Source: Halolacustris sp051744345
GTDB lineage: Bacteria; Actinomycetota; Humimicrobiia; Humimicrobiales; Humimicrobiaceae
Assembly: GCA_051744345.1 (NCBI GenBank)
Contig: JBNJCW010000048.1
Location: 1 to 15,496 of the forward strand
Length of the DNA stretch: 15,496 nt
Direction: 5' to 3'
Shown here piece by piece: positions 1 through 7,210 of the stretch. The number at the start of each line of letters is the position of its first letter. The stretch's first letter is position 1. The translations under genes and the position numbers were made by a program. A model generated the notes under the pieces. The model searched no databases. It saw only the letters and a program-made list of their open reading frames with translations, and had not been told where the DNA came from.

Positions 1-33
1 ATAAAATAGGTAAAAACATGGTAAGGTATTCTT

Positions 34-1125
34 ATGGATAATTCTGTGGTTAGATTTGCTTCGGTACAGTATGATAAGCTTGATGCCCATGCAACCCTTC
101 CTGCCAAGTTTAAAAGACTGCTTGAAACTTTTAATTTAACCGGTATGGTCAAAGACAAACCAGTAGCCCTAAAAATGCATCTGGGCAGGAATCTGGGGTA
201 TACTACCATCCACCCCTTATTTGTAAAGATATTGGTGGATTATTTAAAAGAAACAGCAGAACGTATCTTTATAACCGACCTGGATTCATCAGTTGCCGTG
301 GCCAGGGACAGGGGGTACGGGGAAGCAGCCCTGGGGGTTCCCATAGTTTCTACCACCGGGTTGTTTGACAGGTACTACTACACCCATAAAGTGAGCTTTA
401 ATAAACTAAAAGAGGTACAGGTTGCTGGCCATATACAGGATGCGGATATACTTATAGACTTTTCCCACCTTAAAGGGCACGGGGTGTGTGCCTACGGTGG
501 AGCCTGCAAGAATATTGCCATGGGATGTGTCACCAGAAAGACAAGGCGGGACCTCCATTCACTGGAGGGAGGAATAAACTGGGATAAGGATCTATGCGAC
601 CAATGCCAAACCTGCATAGAGTCCTGCCGTTACGGGGCGAACAAGTTTGATAAAGAGGGGAATTATGAGATTTTCTACCATGACTGTACCTACTGTCAGC
701 ACTGTATTGATGTATGTCCCAATGAGGCGCTGACACTGGCAGGGAAAAACTATGAAGATTTTCAGGAAGGAATGGCCATAGCTACCCGGGAGGTTTTAAA
801 AACATTTGAAAAAGGCAGCACATATTATATTAATTTTTTATTAAACATAACTATTCTATGCGACTGCTGGGGTTTATCCACCCCTTCACTGGTGCCGGAC
901 ATAGGGATACTTGCTTCTGATGATATCGTGGCGGTGGAGAAAGCTTCCCTGGATATTATAGGAGATGGCACACCGCTCCCCAACTCGCTCCCTGAGGGCA
1001 GAAAACTTGCAGCGGGCAGGCATCTGTTTGAAAAACTGCACGGAAAAGACCCTTATGTGCAGATTGAAAAGTTAAAGAAGCTTGAGCTGGGGAATGATAA
1101 TTATACTATTGAAGAGATAAAGTAG
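34..1125 (+). CDS. DUF362 domain protein with two [4Fe-4S] ferredoxin motifs
   Basis: The 363-residue protein has an N-terminal DUF362-type domain (about residues 1-180, with the Gly/His-rich stretch LKGHGVCAYGGACKNIAMG) followed by a bacterial ferredoxin insert. Two cluster motifs are complete: C188-x2-C191-x2-C194-x3-C198 and C218-x2-C221-x2-C224-x3-C228. The second ends in Cys-Pro, as in 2[4Fe-4S] ferredoxins. A further Cys-x-Cys lies in a C-terminal DUF362-like segment. No signal peptide is seen, so it is probably cytoplasmic. DUF362 proteins are common in anaerobes. Their reaction is mostly undefined and I assign none beyond likely electron transfer. Its TAG stop directly abuts the ATG of the M48 protease, so the two are probably co-transcribed. 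The start follows a modest TAAGG-like ribosome site; any upstream operon gene lies outside the window. Confidence 0.9.
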   Translation: MDNSVVRFASVQYDKLDAHATLPAKFKRLLETFNLTGMVKDKPVALKMHLGRNLGYTTIHPLFVKILVDYLKETAERIFITDLDSSVAVARDRGYGEAALGVPIVSTTGLFDRYYYTHKVSFNKLKEVQVAGHIQDADILIDFSHLKGHGVCAYGGACKNIAMGCVTRKTRRDLHSLEGGINWDKDLCDQCQTCIESCRYGANKFDKEGNYEIFYHDCTYCQHCIDVCPNEALTLAGKNYEDFQEGMAIATREVLKTFEKGSTYYINFLLNITILCDCWGLSTPSLVPDIGILASDDIVAVEKASLDIIGDGTPLPNSLPEGRKLAAGRHLFEKLHGKDPYVQIEKLKKLELGNDNYTIEEIK

Positions 1126-2325
1126 ATGGCCGCAAGGTTTTTTGCAAATTATTTGTGGGCTGCAGTGGTTTTGCTGTGGATGGCCTTATTGGTAATAATC
1201 CTGGCTGCAGGGGTATTTGCCAGGCCTTCATACAGCACTGATGCAGCCGGTTATTTTAGCACCGGCTTTCTGTCCCAGGCTTCAGCTTACAACAGGCTGA
1301 AATTGCTTGCCTATGTCATAGACAGGGTAGTTTTTGCTACCTATGCATTTATCATCTTTTTTTTGGGATGGAAGTATCTACAGGCCAATCCTTTAATCAG
1401 CATAAAAAGAGCCATACTTTCCATAGCCATAGTTTTGGTTTTTCTGTATATAGTGACTTTTCCTATAAGCTTCTGGAGGAGCTTTTTAATTGAAAGGCAG
1501 TTCGGCTTAACTGAGCAGCCATTGGGGATGTGGATTATAGACTACCTTAAAGGCTTCATGGTAAGTTTTATAATAGCTTTTATCGGTCTAAGCGGCCTGT
1601 ATGCCCTTATCTATTATTTTCCAAAACACTGGTGGTTTTTGGCCTTTCTGGCGGTAATGGTCTTTATACTCTTTGGGACTGTCCTCTATCCTGTGGTAAT
1701 AGCCCCCCTCTTCTACAATTTTGAGCCTCTCCGGGACCAGTACATGGAAAAGGAGATTAAAAACATGGCCGAGCAGGCGGGTATTGAAGTGGAAGCCATT
1801 TTAGTGGCGGATGCCAGCCGGAGGACCAATAAGGCAAATGCCTACTTCAGCGGACTGGCCAGGACCAAGCAGATTGTCATTTATGATAATCTGATAGATC
1901 ATTTCAGCAGGGAACAGTCACTGGCAGTAATCGCCCATGAAATGGGGCACTGGAAGATGATGCATTTATTCAAATGGTTTTTAATATCCTCTGCTTCTTC
2001 TTTTGCTTTTTTGTTCGCTATAAATAAACTTGCAGCCAGCATGGGCAGCTCAGGGTTTATGATAATCCTGATTGCTTTTCTGGCCTACAGCCTTCTCAGC
2101 GTGGCTGTACTTCCTGTAGAAAACCTTATATCCAGGCAGTTTGAAAAAGAAGCCGACCGTATTTCTCTTCAGTTAACCAAAAATCCAGAGGAGAGCATTC
2201 AGCTTTTTATAAGTCTTGCCAGGACCAACTACTCCAATGTAGAGCCTAATCCATGGGTAAAATATATACTTTACAGCCATCCTCCCATTATGGAAAGGAT
2301 AGATGCCGTAAAAAGTTATCAGTGA
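1126..2325 (+). CDS. M48 family (Ste24/CAAX protease-like) membrane zinc metalloprotease
   Basis: The 399-residue integral membrane protein has several hydrophobic segments in its first 200 residues and two more after the active site. The zinc site is H271-E272-M-G-H275 in VIAHEMGHW. The third ligand is probably E342 in FEKEADR, the second M48 signature. The overall layout (long multi-helix N-terminus, soluble loop, HExxH, helix pair, ExxxD) matches Ste24/CAAX prenyl protease 1 relatives rather than the shorter HtpX. In bacteria such enzymes are thought to act in membrane protein quality control; the substrate here is unknown. The ATG follows the stop of the DUF362 gene with no gap, suggesting translational coupling. 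The 3' end overlaps by 7 bases the stop of a minus-strand gene remnant, so transcription converges here. Confidence 0.92.
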   Translation: MAARFFANYLWAAVVLLWMALLVIILAAGVFARPSYSTDAAGYFSTGFLSQASAYNRLKLLAYVIDRVVFATYAFIIFFLGWKYLQANPLISIKRAILSIAIVLVFLYIVTFPISFWRSFLIERQFGLTEQPLGMWIIDYLKGFMVSFIIAFIGLSGLYALIYYFPKHWWFLAFLAVMVFILFGTVLYPVVIAPLFYNFEPLRDQYMEKEIKNMAEQAGIEVEAILVADASRRTNKANAYFSGLARTKQIVIYDNLIDHFSREQSLAVIAHEMGHWKMMHLFKWFLISSASSFAFLFAINKLAASMGSSGFMIILIAFLAYSLLSVAVLPVENLISRQFEKEADRISLQLTKNPEESIQLFISLARTNYSNVEPNPWVKYILYSHPPIMERIDAVKSYQ

Positions 2326-2525
2326 TTTTTGCCTTTTCTGTATCCCTGGCCGTAGTGCTTGCGGTAATTGCTGCCTATCTGTTCCATCTCTTTGAGATTT
2401 TCTTCAGGAAAACTCCCTGGCTGGCTGTATTTTTTATACCGACTGTATTGGCCTTCCATACGCCACATAACTTCATCTGCCAGCTCTTTTGGTGTATCTT
2501 CAGAGTGGGTTATTGCCCTGGCTTC
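2319..2525 (-). pseudogene. C-terminal fragment of an unrecognised minus-strand protein
   Basis: On the minus strand an open frame follows a TAG at 2528-2526 and runs to TGA at 2321-2319. The translation is strongly protein-like, charged and helical, containing HSEDTPKELADEVMWRMEG and ending in GQGYRKGKNH. There is no convincing start codon with a ribosome site; the first ATG gives only 48 residues. It lies directly after the sigma-factor fragment but shifted by one frame, so it may be the 3' part of the same broken gene or of a neighbour fused to it by deletion. I do not recognise the family. It converges with the M48 gene and overlaps its end by 7 bases, as an intact convergent gene pair might. 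Confidence 0.5.
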
Positions 2526-2538
2526 CTATATTCTCCGG

Positions 2539-2694
2539 TTAAGGAGCCTCAAAGTCTTCTGCTGTCTGCCTGCTCCAGGTCCTGAGGTAATAATAACGGT
2601 ATACCTTGGGTATAAAGCAGGCATAGATCTTTTCGAACCAGACCTTATCGCCGTTTCTCCTATATTGTTTAAGGTATAAATTTAAGTTATTCAA
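2539..2694 (-). pseudogene. Truncated sigma-70/ECF-type sigma factor, region 2 remnant
   Basis: From a TTG at 2694 the minus strand encodes 51 residues ending at TAA (2541-2539). The stretch FEKIYACFIPKVYRYYYLRT, followed shortly by QTAED, closely resembles the start of sigma region 2 in ECF and related sigma factors (pattern F-x2-[IL]Y-x4-P-x-VYRY-x2-RT...AED). The protein then stops where the core-binding helix (normally Q-[ED]-x-F) should continue, and region 4 is absent. It cannot be a working sigma factor. It sits just downstream, on the same strand, of a secreted-protein pseudogene, so both were probably one operon. The alternative, a very short functional peptide, seems unlikely. Confidence 0.55.
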
Positions 2695-2725
2695 AACCGC
2701 TTAAAACCATATTATCCCCAAACTA

Positions 2726-3025
2726 TTATACATTATTTGCCTGGAGGTTTTCATGACTGTTGTTATCTGCCGCGCCTGTTGTTTCTGTGTGAATGTTTCT
2801 GCTGGCAGCTGTAATTCAGGCATTGCCCTTCATTTAGTCTGTAGCTGCAGTAAAGGTTCTGCCATTGATGGCGGCACCGGTTACTATGGTAGTACTGCTG
2901 GCATTGCCAACCTCCTTGCCTTAACCCCTGCTGAAGGTTTTATTGTTGTTGGCATAAAGAAAACCTGCCGAGCTTAAGATGAGCACCAATGAGATTACAG
3001 CTGCTATTGCTATCTTTTTTATCAT
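2726..3025 (-). pseudogene. Secreted/membrane-anchored protein gene disrupted by three in-frame stops
   Basis: The minus-strand ATG at 3025 begins a textbook signal peptide (MIKKIAIAAVISLVLILSSA, then GFLYA). The frame then continues for 99 codons to a double stop (TAA TAG), but is interrupted by TAA after about residue 34, TAA after about residue 63 and TGA about six codons later. Between the stops it stays protein-like, Thr/Ala/Asn-rich, with no shift of frame. Two of the three stops can be explained by C-to-T changes at Gln codons and the third at an Arg codon. No family is recognisable. The upstream ribosome site is poor. A plus-strand frame (2753-2977) behind a GGAGG lies antisense to it but has the look of shadow coding. 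Readthrough is not supported, since both TAA and TGA would have to be recoded. Confidence 0.55.
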
Positions 3026-3289
3026 TTTGTTATCATTTCATATATATAAACGGTAAAGATGATTTTTCTGTTAGGCTGTTTCTTTATTATTAGCTTTAGT
3101 ATAAGCGGTACAGCTTCTAGCATAAGGCAAGCTGATGAGATTAACCTTTGCCATAATAAGTTAAAAAATACAGTGCCTTTCTATTGGCCTGTCCAGGCTC
3201 TACTGTTTTCAAGCATAAGTCTGATGCTTTAGCCAGAAGGCGGAGGCAGTTAAGGCCTACTTATACCAAAAGGCTTAAAATAAGCGATA
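3026..3289. other. Intergenic stretch without a supported gene
   Basis: A plus-strand frame of 57 codons (ATG at 3059, TAG at 3230-3232) begins with a hydrophobic segment but has no good ribosome site and resembles nothing I know. Short minus-strand frames in the same stretch are equally protein-like. I therefore call no gene. The stretch may hold further remains of the decayed minus-strand locus. Confidence 0.4.
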
Positions 3290-3320
3290 TTGACACCCTC
3301 CTTTTTGATATATTTATAAT
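3290..3320 (+). promoter_or_regulatory. Sigma-A-type promoter of the candidate structured RNA
   Basis: A perfect -35 box TTGACA (3290-3295) is followed after 19 bases by a perfect -10 box TATAAT (3315-3320). The spacing is longer than the usual 17, which would weaken it. A start near 3327 would place the first pairing segment (AGGGT) at the very 5' end of the transcript, which supports both calls. Confidence 0.6.
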
Positions 3321-3326
3321 TGTGTT

Positions 3327-3496
3327 AGGGTAAAGGGCAACGTTTAGGGACAAGCTGAAATTTGCAGACGAAAGGATGCAGAAAGTAAGTAAAAACCCTG
3401 AAAGCCCCGATAAAAGTCCTAAGCAAGGGCCCCAAGATGCGGAGTAGCTTAAAGTGTGAAAAGCTAAGGCGAAAGGTAACTTGGGGTCTCTTTTTT
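3327..3496 (+). ncRNA. Candidate structured small RNA (about 170 nt), family not identified
   Basis: No protein-coding frame is convincing here, and the sequence is dense in complementary segments. They are AGGGT 3327-3331 with ACCCT 3395-3399; GGGC 3335-3338 with GCCC 3404-3407; GTTTAGGGAC 3342-3351 with GTCCTAAGC 3416-3424 (one bulged G); and TTTGCA 3361-3366 with TGCAGA 3377-3382 around the loop GACGAAAGGA. The first three cross one another (order a-b-c-a'-b'-c'), implying a pseudoknot or alternative folds. The GAAA-rich unpaired stretches are typical of structured RNAs. It is followed by a terminator and preceded by a promoter, so it looks like an independent transcript. I could not match it to tmRNA, RNase P, SRP RNA or the common riboswitches from memory; 6S RNA or the raiA RNA were considered without support. 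It could instead be a leader of the copper operon, but the terminator and a second promoter argue against that. Confidence 0.5.
3428..3496 (+). terminator. Branched intrinsic terminator at the end of the structured RNA
   Basis: GGCCCCAAG (3428-3436) pairs with CTTGGGGTC (3480-3488), nine pairs including one G-U, followed by a T-rich tract ending in six T (3491-3496). Within the 43-base apical part, TAGCTT (3445-3450) pairs with AAGCTA (3461-3466). The large apical domain is unusual for a plain terminator and may belong to the RNA's functional fold. Confidence 0.6.
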
Positions 3497-3576
3497 ATCT
3501 TCAAGCCTACCTGTGACTGCAAGTTGCAGCATTATACTAACAGTAATAGAGTCTTTCATGCATAATAACTGGATAT

Positions 3577-3605
3577 TTAACATTACTTTTTCTAAGTGAT
3601 ATTAT
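3577..3605 (+). promoter_or_regulatory. Promoter of the copper cassette with an inverted repeat in the spacer
   Basis: The -35 box TTAACA (3577-3582) and -10 box TATTAT (3600-3605) are separated by 17 bases, each with one mismatch to consensus. The spacer holds an imperfect inverted repeat, ATTACTT (3582-3588) and AAGTGAT (3594-3600), six of seven positions matching around a 5-base centre. That is where a metal-responsive repressor or activator would bind. It does not match the CopY box (TACAnnTGTA), and no regulator gene is present in the window. Confidence 0.5.
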
Positions 3606-3642
3606 TATTATTATATTAATATAAAAAGTAAGGATGATTAAA

Positions 3643-3900
3643 ATGATGATGTGGCCAAATATGATGGGCTTCTTTGGTGGAGGCGGACTTATCTGGATGA
3701 TTTTTTTCTTTATTTTTATCATAGCTATAATTATTGCAATTATACTGCTGATTGTATGGCTGGTAAAAAAAGCAAGCTATAATTCTGGCGGAAGTCCCAG
3801 ACCTCAAACAAAAAATGCCTTGGAGCTCTTAAAGGAAAGGTATGCCAGGGGAGAGATTACCAAAGATGAATTTGAAACCATAAAGAAGGATATCGGGTAA
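3643..3900 (+). CDS. Small SHOCT-domain membrane protein
   Basis: The protein of about 85 residues has a Met/Gly-rich N-terminus (MMMWPNMMGFFGGGG), one long transmembrane helix rich in Ile, and a C-terminal SHOCT domain with the signature ALELLKERYARGEITKDEFE. SHOCT domains are short helical C-terminal modules thought to mediate oligomerisation. The N-terminal methionines could help bind copper, but that is inference. I chose the ATG at 3643 because AAGGA at 3630-3634 lies 8 bases before it. An in-frame ATG at 3634 overlaps that site and is less likely. It is the first gene of the copper cassette and its stop abuts the next ATG. Similar small SHOCT proteins accompany copper or heavy-metal ATPases in other Gram-positive anaerobes. 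Confidence 0.82.
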   Translation: MMMWPNMMGFFGGGGLIWMIFFFIFIIAIIIAIILLIVWLVKKASYNSGGSPRPQTKNALELLKERYARGEITKDEFETIKKDIG

Positions 3901-4581
3901 ATGAAAAAACTTTTAATATCGTCTGCAGTATTATTAGTAATAGGCATACTTGGACTATTCTTGACCCTGATTATCGGCAATCTAGGTACCAGTTTAACAA
4001 ATTTTGGTACTGGCAGGGGTTACGACTTTCGTTCTGAAGACAGAGGCCATATGTCAAGAGGTTTTTTGCAAAGAGGTACAGCCACAAGCTTTTCTTTTGA
4101 AGAAGTAGAGAATCTCACCAATGAATATCTTGAAAGGAAAAATCTGTCAGGTTTGGAGATTGCTGAAATAATGGAGTTTTCCAGAAACTTCTATATCGAA
4201 ATCTTTGAGCCGGATACAGGAATAAGTGCTATGGAGCTTCTGGTGGATAAAAATACTGGTGCCATCTTTCCTGAATATGGGCCTAATATGATGTGGAATC
4301 TAAAATATGGTATGCATCCGCAGGTACCATTATCTCAAAACGATATTGATATGGACATAAGTGAAGACAGGGCCATTCAGTTAGCAGAAAGATACTTGGC
4401 TAAGGCAAATATCGGCGAATTTGTGGGAGATGAAATCGAAAAATTTTATGGATATTATACCATTCATACGCTAACAGAAGATGGGGATATTGCAGGAATG
4501 TTGAGTGTAAATGGATTCACTGGTGAGGTCTGGTACCACAACTGGCACGGTATATTTATTGATATGGAAGAATACCATTGA
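3901..4581 (+). CDS. Membrane-anchored PepSY-like protein of the copper cassette
   Basis: The 226-residue protein has an N-terminal signal-anchor (about residues 3-28) and an extracytoplasmic part with two PepSY-like repeats. Each has a helix (SFEEVENLTNEYLERK; SEDRAIQLAERYLAK) followed by beta strands and an ending of the type 'vdkntGaI' or 'vngfTGEV'. The C-terminus WYHNWHGIF is rich in Trp and His, and the linker is rich in Met, Asn and His, all plausible Cu(I)/Cu(II) contacts. Known family: PepSY modules are extracytoplasmic and often found with metal transport or as protease inhibitors. Its job here, perhaps periplasmic-face copper binding for the ATPase, is inference. It starts directly after the SHOCT gene's stop, with GAAGGA about 10 bases upstream. 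Confidence 0.8.
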   Translation: MKKLLISSAVLLVIGILGLFLTLIIGNLGTSLTNFGTGRGYDFRSEDRGHMSRGFLQRGTATSFSFEEVENLTNEYLERKNLSGLEIAEIMEFSRNFYIEIFEPDTGISAMELLVDKNTGAIFPEYGPNMMWNLKYGMHPQVPLSQNDIDMDISEDRAIQLAERYLAKANIGEFVGDEIEKFYGYYTIHTLTEDGDIAGMLSVNGFTGEVWYHNWHGIFIDMEEYH

Positions 4582-4657
4582 TATTATATCCAGGCTTCCT
4601 GCAATTGCCTTGATCTAAAAATTAATATTATTGATATATTTTCTGGAGGTTAATGGT

Positions 4658-6667
4658 ATGGAAAACCATAAAAAGCATAAACAAGAAATGCCAAAGAAAG
4701 GCATGCATACAGATCATCACCAGCATATGATTGCAGATTATAGAAAAAGATTCATTGTTTCCGCAATATTAACCATACCGGTTTTATTGTTATCTCCTTT
4801 AATCCAGAACCTTTTAAGGCTAGAAAATATTCTACAATTTCCGGGAGATGTTTATGTATTGTTTGGCCTCTCATCTGTAATATTTTTTTATGGAGGCTGG
4901 CCTTTCTTAAAGGGTATATACAGTGAGTTAAAATCCAGACAGCCAGGAATGATGACCCTTATTGCCCTTGCTATCGTTGTTGCATATGCTTATAGTTCCG
5001 CCGTTGTTTTTGGACTTACAGGAAAGTTTTTCTTCTGGGAGCTTGCGACTTTAATTGATGTAATGCTCCTGGGCCATTGGATTGAAATGAAATCCATTAT
5101 GGGCGCTTCGAGAGCATTAGAAGAACTTGCAAAACTTATGCCATCAGAAGCTCATAGAATAACTTCTGATGGTAAAACTGAAGATATTGCAGTAGAAGAC
5201 TTAAGTAATAATGATAAGATTTTGGTAAAGCCTGGAGAAAAATATCCTGCAGATGGTCTGATCCTGGAAGGTCAAACATCTGTAAATGAATCAATGCTGA
5301 CAGGGGAATCAAAACCGGTGTCAAAAACTGTTGGGGCCAAAGTTATTGGAGGTTCAATAAACGGTGAAGGTTCTGTAACTGTAGAAGTCAAAAATACTGG
5401 AAAAGATTCTTTTTTATCCAGTGTTATACAACTGGTAAGAGAAGCACAGGCAAGCAAATCAAGAACCCAGGATATAGCAAACCGCGCTGCTTTTTGGCTG
5501 ACTATAATCGCAATCTCAGCAGGTGCTATAACTCTCATTATTTGGCTGACAGTTATAAATAAAGACTTTGCATTTTCTCTTGAAAGAATGGTAACGGTCA
5601 TGGTTATAACCTGTCCCCATGCATTGGGTCTTGCCGTACCGCTTGTTGTTGCAGTATCGACCTCAATATCAGCAAAGAGCGGACTTCTTATAAGGAACCG
5701 TGCGGCCTTTGAAAGGGCGAGAAATATTAATGCTATAATTTTTGATAAAACCGGTACATTGACAAAAGGTGAATTTGGCATAACCGATGTCCTTATGTTA
5801 AATGAAAATATTGAAAAGGAAGAGTTATTAAAATATGCAGCTTCAGTAGAATCTAAGTCTGAACATCCGATAGCCAAAGCCATAGCTAAATCAGTGGATA
5901 ACAAATATGAAACCTCAAATTTTAAAGCAATAACCGGTAAAGGGGCAGAAGCAGATGTAAATGGCAAGGATATAAAAGTTGTAAGCCCGGGTTACTTACA
6001 TGAAAACAATATTGAATTTAATGATGCCCAGATTGGCAGCCTTAGCTCACAGGGTAAAACCGTGGTATTTGTCTTAATTGATAATGAGCTGGCAGGTGCT
6101 ATTGCTCTTGCTGATATCATAAGGGAAGAATCAAAAGAAGCTGTTAAAAAATTAAAACAGATGAATATCAAACCGATGATGCTTACAGGTGATAATAAAG
6201 ATGTTGCAAAATGGGTAGCGGACGAAATTGGTATTGAGGAGTATTTTGCTGAAGTTCTTCCACAGGATAAGTCTAAAAAAGTAAAAGAAGTTCAGGCCGA
6301 AGGTTTTATAGTTGCAATGACAGGTGATGGCGTAAATGATGCTCCTGCACTTGCACAGGCAAATGTAGGTATTGCAATCGGTGCAGGTACCGATGTAGCT
6401 GTAGAAACAGCAGATATCATACTGGTCAGAAGTAATCCTTTAGATGCTGTTTCAATTTTAGGTCTTTCAAGAGCGACATACAGGAAAATGCTTCAAAATT
6501 TAGGCTGGGCAACTGGATATAATTTTTTTGCCATACCTCTAGCTGCTGGCGTTTTATTTCCTGTTGGTATAATCCTAAGTCCCGCCGTTGGTGCAGCTTT
6601 AATGTCAATAAGCACGGTAATTGTAGCTATAAATGCAAAATTCTTAAGAGTAAAAAATGAGGAATAA
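4658..6667 (+). CDS. copB: CopB-type (P1B-3) copper-translocating P-type ATPase
   Basis: The 669-residue heavy-metal P-type ATPase exports copper (and possibly silver) across the cytoplasmic membrane. Visible motifs are the actuator T215-G-E-S, the phosphorylated D363 in DKTGTLT, the HP motif at E402-H403-P404, and G556-D-G-V-N-D561 in the hinge. The ion site in the sixth helix is C319-P320-H321, not CPC, which marks the P1B-3/CopB group. The last helices carry the typical YN and MS-x-STV-x-VA-x-NA patterns. There is no N-terminal HMA domain; instead the first 30 residues are His/Met-rich (HKKHK...HTDHHQHM), as in Enterococcus CopB. The start at 4658 is preferred because CTGGAGGT lies 7 bases before it; an in-frame ATG at 4631 lies upstream of that site. 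Cu(I) versus Cu(II) preference cannot be told from sequence. A+T content is clearly above that of the flanking genes. Confidence 0.95.
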   Translation: MENHKKHKQEMPKKGMHTDHHQHMIADYRKRFIVSAILTIPVLLLSPLIQNLLRLENILQFPGDVYVLFGLSSVIFFYGGWPFLKGIYSELKSRQPGMMTLIALAIVVAYAYSSAVVFGLTGKFFFWELATLIDVMLLGHWIEMKSIMGASRALEELAKLMPSEAHRITSDGKTEDIAVEDLSNNDKILVKPGEKYPADGLILEGQTSVNESMLTGESKPVSKTVGAKVIGGSINGEGSVTVEVKNTGKDSFLSSVIQLVREAQASKSRTQDIANRAAFWLTIIAISAGAITLIIWLTVINKDFAFSLERMVTVMVITCPHALGLAVPLVVAVSTSISAKSGLLIRNRAAFERARNINAIIFDKTGTLTKGEFGITDVLMLNENIEKEELLKYAASVESKSEHPIAKAIAKSVDNKYETSNFKAITGKGAEADVNGKDIKVVSPGYLHENNIEFNDAQIGSLSSQGKTVVFVLIDNELAGAIALADIIREESKEAVKKLKQMNIKPMMLTGDNKDVAKWVADEIGIEEYFAEVLPQDKSKKVKEVQAEGFIVAMTGDGVNDAPALAQANVGIAIGAGTDVAVETADIILVRSNPLDAVSILGLSRATYRKMLQNLGWATGYNFFAIPLAAGVLFPVGIILSPAVGAALMSISTVIVAINAKFLRVKNEE

Positions 6668-6748
6668 ACATTAAACCTCACCTGTTTTTTAAGCTTTATA
6701 TATTTTTAGAGGTCTTTTAAAAGATTCTAATACTTGAGGTGATAAATA

Positions 6749-7207
6749 TTGGCCGGAGAAATTTCTTTGATAGTTAATTTCATTTTTTAGGTTCATTTAT
6801 CTATAAAGCAATTGTAAGTCATAAATTAGCTAGAAAAAGGTGTAAAATCCGGAATCTAAAGGAAGAAAAAAATCAAACTCTCCTCCTCCTTCACTCAAAA
6901 AATCTATAGTTAATTTAAGTAAATCACTAACCATAACCAGCATTCTATCGGCAATAGTAATTGCAGGCAATATTGTTTACTGGTTTATTTTTATTATGAA
7001 GGACTAATTCAAAGCCTATTCGATTTATGCTATTTACTACGCATTATTCCGCGATATTGACTTTATTGAGAAAAAAATACATGATTTGGATAAGGCTGTT
7101 TTCATGATATCTGGGCCAGGGGCATGGTAAAAGAAATTTTTGTGATTCTGGGCTATGGGAGAGTAGACAAAAAGAAACATAATTACCGGCTATTTTTTCG
7201 GATATGA
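6749..7207 (+). pseudogene. Small two-helix membrane protein gene, broken by frameshifts and a stop
   Basis: A TTG at 6749 behind GAGGTG starts a frame reading LAGEISLIVNFIF, then TAG. One frame over, after a run of six T, it continues GSFIYKAIVSHKLARKRCK. It shifts again at a run of seven A into a Pro/Ser/Lys linker and a second hydrophobic helix (SILSAIVIAGNIVYWFIFIM). An in-frame TAA at 7005-7007 follows, then IYYALFRDIDFIEKKIHDLD. A last shift at a run of four G leads into MVKEIFVILGYGRVDKKKHN and TGA at 7205-7207, directly against the next gene. Joined, this is about 150 residues. I do not recognise the family. All three shifts sit at homopolymers, so sequencing or assembly error is possible, but the TAA would remain. 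The tight junction with the next gene suggests it belonged to that operon. Confidence 0.5.
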
Positions 7208-7210
7208 GTG

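Noticed and set aside
2753..2977. Plus-strand 74-codon frame behind a good GGAGG
   Set aside because: Its Cys- and Gly-rich translation resembles no protein, and the opposite strand carries a classic signal peptide in a matching frame; I take it as a shadow of the pseudogene.
2726..3025. Stop-codon readthrough or selenocysteine use in the secreted-protein frame
   Set aside because: Two of the three stops are TAA, which selenocysteine insertion does not use, and the neighbouring genes use normal stops; gene decay is simpler.
3059..3232. Plus-strand 57-codon frame with a hydrophobic start
   Set aside because: There is no convincing ribosome site, minus-strand frames are equally plausible, and no family was recognised.
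3327..3496. Assignment of the structured RNA to tmRNA, RNase P, SRP RNA, 6S RNA, T-box or a known riboswitch
   Set aside because: I could not find their conserved sequence blocks by eye; raiA and 6S RNA remain untested possibilities.
5272..5967. Long minus-strand open frame inside copB
   Set aside because: It is antisense to the conserved actuator, CPH and DKTGT coding region of the ATPase, so it is a codon-usage shadow.
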